This document shows, piece by piece, positions 26,346 through 34,678 of a DNA stretch of 59,374 nucleotides (position 1 is the stretch's first letter; each line of letters starts with the position of its first letter). A program made the position numbers and the translations under genes. A model generated the notes under the pieces. That model was not told the origin of the DNA. It saw only the letters and a list, made by a program, of their open reading frames with translations, and did not search any database. The DNA is from Streptomyces sp. SAJ15 (GTDB taxonomy: Bacteria > Actinomycetota > Actinomycetes > Streptomycetales > Streptomycetaceae): assembly GCF_007595705.1 (NCBI RefSeq), contig NZ_NISY01000022.1, forward strand, positions 1-59,374, in the 5' to 3' direction.

Positions 26346-26951
26346 TTACAGCCAGCCGGCCTCGCGGGCGATCCGGATGGCGTCGACCCGGTTGCGGGCG
26401 TTCAACTTGGTGACCACGGAGGTCAGATAGTTGCGCACCGTTCCCGCCGACAGGTAGAGCCGCGCGGCGATCTGCTGCGCCCCCTCGCCCTGCGAGGCCA
26501 GTTGGAGCACCTCCCGCTCGCGCGGGGTCAGCGGCTGCGGCTCGTCGTCCAGCGCGGCGAGCACGAGCTGCGGGTCCATCACCCGCTCGCCCTGGGCGAC
26601 CGCGCGGATGGCGGAACAGAGCGTGTCCGGGCTGCTGTCCTTGAGCAGGAAGCCGGAGACGTGGGCGGCCAGCGCCCGGCGCAGGTTCCCCGGCCGGCCC
26701 AGGCTGGTCAGCATCATGGTGCGGCACTCGGGAACGAGCGTGTGCAGTTCCGCGGCGGCGGTCAGCCCGTCCATGCCGGGCAGGTCGATATCGAGCACCG
26801 CCACGTCCGGCCGGAGTTCCTGGGCGCGCGGCACGATATCGGAACCACTCGATAATTCGGCCACGATTTCGATATCGGGTTCGAGCTCGAGCAGCGCGAC
26901 GAGTGCCTTGCGCAACAAATGCATGTCTTCGGCTATGAGAACCCTGACCAC
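26346..26951 (-). CDS. LuxR/NarL-family response regulator
   Basis: This 201-aa regulator has a receiver (~1-120) with phospho-Asp54 in VAVLDIDLPGMDG and a conserved Lys in LLKDSSPD. A LuxR HTH occupies ~140-200 (LTPREREVLQLASQGEGAQQIAARL). GTG 26951 is preceded by GGGGGAG, which decides it over the longer open frame. It is the cognate partner of the convergent DesK-like kinase. Targets probably include neighbouring genes. Confidence 0.93.
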   Translation of the reverse strand: MVRVLIAEDMHLLRKALVALLELEPDIEIVAELSSGSDIVPRAQELRPDVAVLDIDLPGMDGLTAAAELHTLVPECRTMMLTSLGRPGNLRRALAAHVSGFLLKDSSPDTLCSAIRAVAQGERVMDPQLVLAALDDEPQPLTPREREVLQLASQGEGAQQIAARLYLSAGTVRNYLTSVVTKLNARNRVDAIRIAREAGWL

Positions 26952-27138
26952 GTCTCCCCCGGCGCTTTCGTCGCCCGACCCCGTGCCGCCACCGACCCGC
27001 CTACGGTGCCCCGGACCCCGGTCGCCGCACATCCGCGATTATTCCCAAGGGCGCCCGGCCGCTCTACCGTTCGTTCGCCGATTCCACCCTTCGCGCAGGT
27101 GTTTCAAAACCGTCCGTTCCCGTCTCGCCGGCTCCGAT

Positions 27139-28848
27139 TCAGGCGGCCCCGCCGTGGCGTAAGCCGTCTCCCGGAGAGGCGCCTGCCTCGGGGATGACGT
27201 CGACGTGCAGGGTCCGCACGTCGCCGCGGAGGAACTGGGCGCGCAGCGCGGAGCGCCCGACCTTGCCGCCACCGGCCCGGCGCAGCGTGCCGGCCCGTAC
27301 GAGCAGCACCGTGCCCGGCTCCGCGCCGAACTCCCGCGCGACACGGTCCCGGATCGTCGCCGCGAGGTGGGGTAGTCCGGCGTGGGCGCCGCGGACCGTA
27401 CGGACCTCCTGGACCACCACCAGCCGCCCGGTGCCGGGCCCGGCGCAGAACACCCGCGCGGTGCCCAGGGGACGCCCGCAGCCCAGCAGTTCCCGTTCCA
27501 CGTCCTGGGGGTGCAGCGGCACGCCGTCGGCGATCAGGAGGTCGTCGAGCCGCCCGGTGGGGCGCAGCGTGCCGCCCTCCCCCGACCACCCGAGGTCCCC
27601 GGTGCGCAGAAAGCCGTCGACGCCCTCCGCGGTGCGGGCGTGGAAGACCCGCCCGGCGTCCGGGGGGCTGCCCCAGTAGCCGTCCGCGACGGCGGGGCCG
27701 CGGACCCAGATCTCTCCGGTGACGCCGTCGGGCAGGGTGCGCAGGGCGCGCGGGTCGACCACGCGCGGTTCGGCGCCGGGCACCGGGCCGCGGCCCTCCA
27801 CGGCCAGCCACGGCGCCGCCTCGCCCGGGGCGTACCCGGGGGCCAGCGCGTCGGCGCGGAGCCCCGCGGCAGCGCCGCGACGGGTGAAGCAGGCCAGGGT
27901 GGCGGCGGAGACCGGCTCTCCGACGTTGACCGCCGTGCGCAGCCGCGACAGGTCGACGCCGGCCCAGGCCACCGTCGAGGCGGCGGCGCAGCGCGCGTAG
28001 CGCGAGTCGGGGGCGGCGGTCTCGGTGACGCCGTAGCGGCTCAGGTCGCGCAGCCAGTCGCCGGCCCGTCCGCCGGCGGACGGCGGGAGCGTGGGCGGCA
28101 GTACGGCGGTCGCGCCCAGCCAGAGCGGGTGCAGCACCTGCGCGATCAGTCCGAGGGTGTGCGGGCGGACCTGCCAGCAGCCGACGCGGGAGGTGCGGTC
28201 GGTGCGCAGGGCGGCCCGGAGCGCGGAGACGGCGACCCGCAGGGCGCCGTGGGTCAGTCGCGCCCCGCGCGGGGCGGTGGCGGGCCCCGAGTCGTAGCTG
28301 AGCAGGGCGAGGGTGTCGGGGTCGGTGCGGGCGGGCAGCCAGCCGTCCCGCGCGGCCGAGGGGCCGTGCGGATCCTCGTCCGCCGCGCGGGACGGGTGTT
28401 CCTCGTGCCGACCCAGTCCGTCCACGGCCAGGCAGGTCAGGCTCGGGGCGCCCACGAGGGAGAGCAGACGGGACGCCTCCGTGGCGTGGGCGACCTCGGT
28501 GAGCACCAGGTGCGCGGCGGCGTCCCGGGCTATGGCGGCGGTCCGCGCGGCGGTGGTCCCGGAGGCGTCGCCCGGCGCGGGCACGGGCACCGCCACGGCC
28601 GCCGCGTACAGGCAGCCGAGCAGTGCCGCCGCCTGGTGCGGGCCGGTGTCCATGGCGATCAGGACACGGCGCCCGGCGGCGTCGTGGGCATGGAGCCAGG
28701 AGGCGACCGCGCGGGCGCGCCGGTCGAGTTCGTCGTACGACACCCGACGTATCGCGCCGTCCGACGCGGGGTGTATCACGGCCGTATCTCCGCCGCAGCG
28801 GGCGGCGCGTGTCAGCAGTTCGTCGACCAGGTGCGCGGCTGGGGCCAT
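27139..28848 (-). CDS. acyl-AMP ligase-like (ANL superfamily) protein with degenerate ATP loop
   Basis: This 569-aa adenylate-forming-enzyme relative is closest in plan to fatty-acyl-AMP ligases. The hinge region is present (GDLGWSGEGGTLRPTGRLDDLLIADG), as is a late GGGKVGRSALR with the usual Lys. The A3 P-loop, usually YTSGSTGxPKG, reads YDSGPATAPRG (~185-195), losing the Gly/Thr core and the Lys, so adenylation may be weak or lost. GAGGGAG precedes ATG 28848. A TTA codon (27160-27162) lies eight codons before the stop, so expression should need bldA. It could acylate a product of the RiPP locus (inference). Confidence 0.8.
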   Translation of the reverse strand: MAPAAHLVDELLTRAARCGGDTAVIHPASDGAIRRVSYDELDRRARAVASWLHAHDAAGRRVLIAMDTGPHQAAALLGCLYAAAVAVPVPAPGDASGTTAARTAAIARDAAAHLVLTEVAHATEASRLLSLVGAPSLTCLAVDGLGRHEEHPSRAADEDPHGPSAARDGWLPARTDPDTLALLSYDSGPATAPRGARLTHGALRVAVSALRAALRTDRTSRVGCWQVRPHTLGLIAQVLHPLWLGATAVLPPTLPPSAGGRAGDWLRDLSRYGVTETAAPDSRYARCAAASTVAWAGVDLSRLRTAVNVGEPVSAATLACFTRRGAAAGLRADALAPGYAPGEAAPWLAVEGRGPVPGAEPRVVDPRALRTLPDGVTGEIWVRGPAVADGYWGSPPDAGRVFHARTAEGVDGFLRTGDLGWSGEGGTLRPTGRLDDLLIADGVPLHPQDVERELLGCGRPLGTARVFCAGPGTGRLVVVQEVRTVRGAHAGLPHLAATIRDRVAREFGAEPGTVLLVRAGTLRRAGGGKVGRSALRAQFLRGDVRTLHVDVIPEAGASPGDGLRHGGAA

Positions 28849-29287
28849 GCGGGCTAACTCCCTCGCGGCTGGATGCGGAGGCCGTCGATTCCGGCACGTG
28901 CACCCGGCAAGCCCCCGGCGCCAGTGTCGACGGCCCCCCTCGAACCCGACTCGACCACCGCTCAGGCCGTTCTGTGGCCCGTACAGACACCGAACGGGGA
29001 GCGTCGGGGTCACCGGGGTCACAACCGGGGCCGCCACGCCCCCGGGGGCGCACGCGGCGGACGACCCGGGCGCTCTGCCAGCGGGCCCCCGCGTCGACGG
29101 GCCCTTCGTCGACGGGCCCCTTCGTCGACGGGCCCCTTCGTCGACGAGTGGCAGCCCGCGCGGGGCGGCTCCGGCGGCCCCGGGGCCGACAGGCCCGGCA
29201 TCGGCCCCCGGGAGGCGACGCCGACGGGCCCCGGCACTTGGCCGGTGGGTGTCCGACGCGCGGTCCGACAGGCGGTCCGGCGCCGCG
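28849..29287. other. 439-bp gap with GTCGAC tandem repeats, no supported gene
   Basis: Three head-to-tail copies of about GTCGACGGGCCCCTTC (15-16 bp) plus a partial one run from 29093 to 29148, giving four SalI-like palindromes. The rest is low-complexity. It separates the same-strand M6 peptidase and acyl-AMP-ligase-like genes. Confidence 0.75.
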
Positions 29288-30550
29288 TTACGGGCGCTCC
29301 GTGTGCGTGACGCGGATGAGCCAGGCATCGTGGGCCGTGCGTCCGCGGACCTCCACGCGGACGCCGTCCTGGCGGATGTCGAGGCGTTCGCCGACGCCCA
29401 GGGGGGCGTCCGCGAGCCTGGGGTAGACCGACTCGTCTGGGCACGCCTCGCTGTGGGGGTGGCCGTCGAGGACCTCGACCGGGCCGTCGCCGGAGGCGAC
29501 ATCGCTGCGCACGCGGTAGACGAGGACGCCCTCCGTGCACAGCTCGGCGTCGTTGCCGTAGCGGGCGCGGGCCTCGATGACCAGGACCCGGGCGGTGCCG
29601 GTGCGGACGACGACCAGCCGGGGGCGGCCCTCGGGCGCGGGGATGTCGTGCGGGTCGGGGGCGCTGACGGGCAGCAGGGCGTGCGTGGTCGCGCCCGGCT
29701 CGCGGACGCAGCGCACCTGGGAGGCGTCGAGCCAGCCCAGCTTCCACTTGTGCCAGCCGAAGGGCTCCGGGGCCAGCCCGAACTGGCTGCCCATCAGGTC
29801 CCAGTCGCCGACCCGGGTGTCCCAGTCGCCACCGCCGCCGGTCGGCCGGTGGTAGAGGTCGGGCAGGTCGAAGACGTGTCCGGTCTCATGGGCGAGCACG
29901 TTCCGGTCGGGTGGGTGGTGCTCGAAGATCGTGACGAGCCGGCGCAGCGCGGCGCCGTCCGCGCGGAGCGGGCGGTCGAAGTTGACGACCTTGGTGGCAT
30001 CGGCGTCTATGCCCGGGGCGTCCGGGTCGGCGACGAGGTAGACCAGGTCGTAGCGCCCGAAGTCCACGCTCCGGTCGGCGGTGGCGATGGCGTCGCGCAG
30101 ATAGGCGGTGCGGCGGTCCGGCGCCCAGTCGCGCCGTATCGCGTACGAGGTGGAGTCCCTGGGCATCTCCAGCCACCGGGTGACCGGGTGGACCCGGAGG
30201 GAGAAGCGCCCGTAGGAGGCGCGCCGGAAGAACTCCGTGGTGGCTGGGAAGTGGTCGTCCACCAGTTGCCGGGGGGTGGTGTACGGCACGGCGTCCGGGA
30301 AGCGGAGGAAGAGCATCAGCGCGTCGAGCGTGCGGGTGGGGCGGGGATAGCCCGCATGCCAGCTGTCCAGGCCCTCGGAGTGGTGCGCCGTGCTGCGCGG
30401 GAGGGCGCACGGGCCGCCCGCTCCGGCGGCCACCGCGGGAACGCCCACCACTGTCGTGGCGATCATCGCGGAGAGTGAGGTGCACATGGCCCCGGCGCGG
30501 CGCAGCCGCGACGGTCGGCCCACCCCTTCGGATACGCGCGGACGGGCCAC
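29288..30550 (-). CDS. secreted M6-like zinc metallopeptidase
   Basis: This 420-aa secreted protein has an n-region with RLRR, then a hydrophobic signal stretch ending near VAAGAGG (~residues 45-46). The catalytic zinc site is HETGHVFDLPDLYH (His221 and His225 with following Asp residues), as in immune-inhibitor-A-like peptidases. A WDLMGS Met-turn follows. The C-terminal ~130 residues are beta-rich. I start at GTG 30550 because GGGAGG lies 5 bp upstream; ATG 30580 is the alternative. It could mature the RiPP or degrade external protein; only proximity suggests the former. Confidence 0.87.
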   Translation of the reverse strand: MARPRVSEGVGRPSRLRRAGAMCTSLSAMIATTVVGVPAVAAGAGGPCALPRSTAHHSEGLDSWHAGYPRPTRTLDALMLFLRFPDAVPYTTPRQLVDDHFPATTEFFRRASYGRFSLRVHPVTRWLEMPRDSTSYAIRRDWAPDRRTAYLRDAIATADRSVDFGRYDLVYLVADPDAPGIDADATKVVNFDRPLRADGAALRRLVTIFEHHPPDRNVLAHETGHVFDLPDLYHRPTGGGGDWDTRVGDWDLMGSQFGLAPEPFGWHKWKLGWLDASQVRCVREPGATTHALLPVSAPDPHDIPAPEGRPRLVVVRTGTARVLVIEARARYGNDAELCTEGVLVYRVRSDVASGDGPVEVLDGHPHSEACPDESVYPRLADAPLGVGERLDIRQDGVRVEVRGRTAHDAWLIRVTHTERP

Positions 30551-30668
30551 AAAGACCTCCCGGACAGCATCGGAACCCATCGGGGCACCCCAACCACCCT
30601 CGGGCGGAATGCGGCGATGCGCCCTGTTCCGCTGACCCAGTCGAGTGAAAGGGTCGGCATCCGGGTAC

Positions 30669-30683
30669 GTAACTGACGGTCAC
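30669..30683. promoter_or_regulatory. candidate BldD box
   Basis: GTAACTGACGGTCAC carries the two half-sites of the published BldD-type pattern (about NTNACNCWGNGTNAN), matching at most of the constrained positions and differing in the central C and G. It lies in the 367-bp divergent region between the M6 peptidase (30550) and the GGDEF-EAL gene (30918). BldD is known to repress c-di-GMP genes including cdgA, so the position is biologically sensible. Confidence 0.55.
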
Positions 30684-30917
30684 AGTCGGTCATTGATGCC
30701 AGCGAGTCCGGGCAGAATCGAGCAGAAACGGCCATAGAGATGATGAAGACGCTTTGGGCCTTGGTTGCGCTCCTGGAACGGCCGGAGTAATAGCTTCTAT
30801 GATCGCGACTTTTTCAGCGGGGATTCCCTATTCGGGCGACGGTCCACGGTCCGCCCGACGCCCGGTGTGAGATATGCAGACGACCTGTACGAGACGGACA
30901 CCACGCGGGAGCGACCG

Positions 30918-33128
30918 GTGAGCGGATCCCCTGAAGGCCAGGGCCCCGCGCCCCGCACCACGCCTCAGACGATCACACAACGTCATGTTCGGACCAGCGC
31001 TGCCGACCCCGGTCCGAGCGCCGCCGCCGGCCCGACCCCCGGCGACTACCGGGCGGCCTTCCACGCCGCCCGCCTCGCGATGGCCGTCGTCCACCCGGAC
31101 GGGACGGTGCTGGAGGCCAACCCGGCCTTCGGCGCGCTGTTGGGCGCCGACCCGGCGCGGTTGGCGGCGCGCGACGCCGCCGACCTGGCCGACCTGCGGG
31201 AGGACCCGCTCACCTGGGCCGAGTTCCGCGAGGTGCTGCGCGGCTGTCGGGACCGGCTCTGCCGCACCCGACGACTGAAACGCACCGACGGACAGGCGCT
31301 GTGGGCCGAGGTCACGGTGGAGTCGACGCCGGACGGCCGCAGCGTGCTGCTCTCGCTCGTCGACATCAGCGACCGGCGGGACCTCCAGGCGCGACTGAAC
31401 CATGTGCGGCTGCACGACCCGGTGACCCGACTGCCCAACCGGGCGCTCTTCTTCGAGCGGCTGGCGGTGGCCCTGGAGGAGGCCGCGGCGGGCGCGCACC
31501 CGGACGGCCGGACTCCGGGAGGCGGACCTCCCGACGGCCGGAATCCGGGCGGTGGACATCCGAGCGACGCGCCTCCGGGCGCTGCCGGGCTGCCGAGCGG
31601 CCGGCGCCCCGGGGTCGGCCCCCCCGGCAGCCCTGGACCCGCTGGCGTTCCTGGCAGCTGTGGTCCCCCTGGCCTCCCTGGCAGCTCTGGTCCCCCTGGC
31701 AGCCCTGGACCGCCTGCACCTGCCCCGCCTGGCAGCCCTGGCCCCCCTGGCAACGGAACGCCAGGCGGGATGGCGTCTGGCGGAGCGCCCCCGGGCGGCG
31801 GGGCCCAGCCCGGGGACGCGGGCGCGGGCGCCGCCACCGGCCCCCCGTCCGCCGGCACGGACCACCGCGCCGACGCCGGCCGGCTCACCGGCCGCGTGGG
31901 CCTGTGCTACCTGGACCTGGACGGCTTCAAGGCGATCAACGACACCCTCGGCCACCGGGTCGGCGACCGGCTGCTCAGCGCGGTGGCGCAACGGCTGACC
32001 GACTGCGCGCGGCCCGGCGGCCATCTGGTCGCGCGGCTGGGCGGGGACGAGTTCGCGCTGCTGGTGGAGGACTCGCAGGGCACCGAGCAACTGTGCGACC
32101 TGGCGCGGTGCGTCCTCGCCGCGCTCCAGCAGCCGTTCGACCTCGACGGGCACCGGCTGTCGGTCTCGGCCAGCATCGGCGTCGTGGAGCGGGCGGCCGC
32201 CGAGACCCACGCCACCTGGCTGATGCAGGCGGCCGACACCACGCTGTACTGGGCCAAGGCCGACGGCAAGGCCCGCTGGACCCTCTTCGACCCGGAGCGC
32301 AACGCCCACCGTATGACCCGCCAGGCGCTGTCCAGCGCGCTGCGCGGGGCGGTGGAGCGCGAGGAGTTCGTGCTGGAGTACCAGCCGCTGGTGGGGCTGG
32401 TGGACGGGGTGCTGCGGGGGGTTGAGGCGCTGGTGCGCTGGCAGCACCCGCGGTTCGGCCGGCTTTCGCCGAATCGGTTCATCGCACTGGCGGAGGAGAA
32501 CGGCGCGATCGTTCCCCTCGGCCGCTGGATCCTGGAGACCGCCTGCCGCCAGGGCCGCAGTTGGCAGCTCACACACCCGCACAACCCGCTGGTGATAAGC
32601 GTGAACGTGGCGGTGCGACAGGTCTGGGACTCGGATCTGGTGGCGGATGTCGCCACGATTCTCGGCCGCACCGGGCTCCCGCCCCATCTCCTCCAGTTGG
32701 AGCTGACGGAGTCGGCCGTGATGGGCTCGGCCGGACGCCCGCTGGAGGCGCTTCAGCAGCTGAGCGACATGGGCGTGGCGATCGCCATCGACGACTTCGG
32801 GACCGGCTACTCCAACCTCGCCTACCTCAGCCGTCTCCCCGTCAACACACTGAAGTTGGACGGCAGCTTCGTCCAGGGATTCCGTGCCGGGGCCCAGCCG
32901 AACCCGGCCGACGAGACGATCGTCAAGGCCCTGGTGGACCTGGCCCACCGGCTGGGTCAGACCGTCACCGTGGAGTGCGTGGAGAGCGCCGAGCAGGCGG
33001 AGCGGCTGGCGCGCATCGGCTGTGACACCGGACAGGGGTGGTTCTACTCGCGACCGGTCTCGCCGGAGCTGATCGCGGCGATGATAGGCGGATGCGCGGG
33101 GTACGCGGCGGCGGTCGGCGGGGCTTGA
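30918..33128 (+). CDS. cdgA: PAS-GGDEF-EAL c-di-GMP enzyme with collagen-like insert (CdgA-like)
   Basis: This ~736-aa soluble protein would make and break c-di-GMP. PAS lies at ~44-150. GGDEF begins at HDPVTRLPNRALFF, is interrupted by a ~135-residue Gly/Pro insert (~190-325) and resumes at VGLCYLDLDGFKAIND, with catalytic RLGGDEF near 373. EAL (~465-730) keeps GVEALVRW near 502, ELTES, IDDFGTGYS and the later Lys-Asp and Glu residues, so both activities look intact. The insert holds 11 uninterrupted Gly-X-Y triplets (31617-31715), GPP and GSP types, with T-ending codons unlike the rest of the gene. GTG 30918 follows GGGAG; TTG 30765 is also open. The name follows architecture and the BldD-like site; RmdA is the alternative. 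Confidence 0.85.
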   Translation: MSGSPEGQGPAPRTTPQTITQRHVRTSAADPGPSAAAGPTPGDYRAAFHAARLAMAVVHPDGTVLEANPAFGALLGADPARLAARDAADLADLREDPLTWAEFREVLRGCRDRLCRTRRLKRTDGQALWAEVTVESTPDGRSVLLSLVDISDRRDLQARLNHVRLHDPVTRLPNRALFFERLAVALEEAAAGAHPDGRTPGGGPPDGRNPGGGHPSDAPPGAAGLPSGRRPGVGPPGSPGPAGVPGSCGPPGLPGSSGPPGSPGPPAPAPPGSPGPPGNGTPGGMASGGAPPGGGAQPGDAGAGAATGPPSAGTDHRADAGRLTGRVGLCYLDLDGFKAINDTLGHRVGDRLLSAVAQRLTDCARPGGHLVARLGGDEFALLVEDSQGTEQLCDLARCVLAALQQPFDLDGHRLSVSASIGVVERAAAETHATWLMQAADTTLYWAKADGKARWTLFDPERNAHRMTRQALSSALRGAVEREEFVLEYQPLVGLVDGVLRGVEALVRWQHPRFGRLSPNRFIALAEENGAIVPLGRWILETACRQGRSWQLTHPHNPLVISVNVAVRQVWDSDLVADVATILGRTGLPPHLLQLELTESAVMGSAGRPLEALQQLSDMGVAIAIDDFGTGYSNLAYLSRLPVNTLKLDGSFVQGFRAGAQPNPADETIVKALVDLAHRLGQTVTVECVESAEQAERLARIGCDTGQGWFYSRPVSPELIAAMIGGCAGYAAAVGGA

Positions 33129-33240
33129 GCGCGCCCTTCTTTTCAGGGCTCGGTCCGCCTCCAGGCACCCTGCCGTGTGTGCGGGGGGCGACCCGAAACA
33201 GGGTCATATCGGCTCTGACACCGCCCTATACCGTGTGGCT

Positions 33241-33777
33241 ATGTCCGCGTTCATACAACAGCTCCCCGCCCTGATAGGCGTGGTGATCGGCGCGCTCGGA
33301 TCGTACTTGGCGATTACGCGTGGCGATCAAGCACGCTTCCGTCGCGAGCAGGCTGCCCGTTGGGAGGAGCGGCGGCTGACGGCCTACGCCGACTACGCCA
33401 GGTCGCTGAAGAAGAGCGTGACCCTGACGTACCGGGTCGCGGCCCATCTCGGCAACGACCCTCATCCGCACCCCTTGTCTCCCGAGGAGGCGGAGCCCCA
33501 CATGGCCGAGGCCGCTGAGGCCCGGGACCCGGCCGGAGAGGCGTTGTTGATGCTCGGCAGCCCGGACGTGGTGGAGAGGGCCCGCGAATGGGTCGTCGCG
33601 GTGATCGAGATGGAAGGGTTCCTACGAGACCGGACCCATAGCCCGGACACCTGGTCGGCCTTGCTCCAGCGCCAGCGCACGGCGCGCGAGAGGTACTACG
33701 CGGCCGTCCGGAGTGACCTGGCGCTCCCGCCCGGCCACTCCGGCCAATGGCGACTCGCGGCGCCCCGGACTCCCTGA
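33241..33777 (+). CDS. single-pass membrane protein with helical cytoplasmic domain, unknown function
   Basis: This 178-aa protein has one N-terminal membrane helix (~4-24), then a charged, mostly helical domain (RRLTAYADYARSLKKSV and following) typical of coiled-coil hypothetical proteins in actinobacteria. No Shine-Dalgarno is visible. TATACC lies at 33227-33232, eight bases before ATG 33241, so a leaderless transcript is likely. The gene stands alone between the c-di-GMP enzyme and a secreted protein. I do not recognise the family. Confidence 0.75.
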   Translation: MSAFIQQLPALIGVVIGALGSYLAITRGDQARFRREQAARWEERRLTAYADYARSLKKSVTLTYRVAAHLGNDPHPHPLSPEEAEPHMAEAAEARDPAGEALLMLGSPDVVERAREWVVAVIEMEGFLRDRTHSPDTWSALLQRQRTARERYYAAVRSDLALPPGHSGQWRLAAPRTP

Positions 33778-33943
33778 TTACCCGGTGTCTCGCCGGTCCG
33801 GTTACGGGCCGGGGGCGCTCACGTGAGCCACTCCGTAACGGTAGTGCAACTTCGAACGACCGCCGGGGGCGGGCTGCCACGATGGGGAACCATTCCAGCG
33901 AGATTCCAGGGTTCACTTTCACGACGGCCGGGGGGCGCCGAAC

Positions 33944-34678
33944 ATGGGGGACGACGGCTACGGCCTGCTGCGCTCACGGACCTTTCAGGCATGGGCGGGC
34001 GTCCTGGCGACGGTGGTCATGGGCGTGGCCGCCATCCTGGTGCCCGACATGATCGGCTCGGATGACGACGACTCGGCGACGCACCCGCCACCCTCCTCGA
34101 CCGCCCCGTCGACGGAGTCGCCCCCGCCCCCGCCCCCGACGTCTCCGAGCCCCTCCGCCGGCAGCGCCGAGCCGACCTCGGCATCGCCCACCCCCTCCTC
34201 CCCGCCCCCGAGCGAGAGTGAGAGCGAGAGCCCGGACGCGAGCGAGGGCCCCTCCGACCCGCCCACCGTGGTCGACCCGCCCTCGCCGGACTCCACGGAT
34301 CCGTTCCTCGCCCTCGACGAGCACATGACCGGGGTCTACGACATCGACGTGCCGAACGCGCACTACCTGGACGTCGACGGTGAAGCGATCTCGAACGTGC
34401 CGGGCCCGGGTCACGACCTCTACTACTCCACGGGCTGGCTCGCGCCGTCGTCAGGGGCCAAGCTGGGGATCATCGACGACGCGAACGTGCCGAAGTGCTC
34501 GACGCGGGCTCAACTCCAGCAGGGCTCCTTGTACATGAACATGATGAAGCCCGACCAGAGCCTGTGCGTCCACACCAGCGAGGGCCGCTGGACGCTGCTG
34601 CAAGGGCGGTTCCTCCCCGAGGGCTCGGGGTACGCCGGAACGGTGCGGTTCCACGTGGGCTACCTCAAGCACCCGTGA
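33944..34678 (+). CDS. membrane-anchored protein with Pro/Ser/Glu linker, unknown function
   Basis: This 244-aa protein has an N-terminal membrane anchor at ~15-35, then an acidic, Pro/Ser-rich low-complexity linker (~40-125). The C-terminal domain (~130-244) has two cysteines (in NVPKCSTR and QSLCVHT) that may form a disulfide outside the cell. It ends 14 bp inside the convergent luciferase-like gene. The layout resembles actinobacterial cell-surface proteins with a small ligand-binding domain; function is unknown. Confidence 0.75.
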   Translation: MGDDGYGLLRSRTFQAWAGVLATVVMGVAAILVPDMIGSDDDDSATHPPPSSTAPSTESPPPPPPTSPSPSAGSAEPTSASPTPSSPPPSESESESPDASEGPSDPPTVVDPPSPDSTDPFLALDEHMTGVYDIDVPNAHYLDVDGEAISNVPGPGHDLYYSTGWLAPSSGAKLGIIDDANVPKCSTRAQLQQGSLYMNMMKPDQSLCVHTSEGRWTLLQGRFLPEGSGYAGTVRFHVGYLKHP

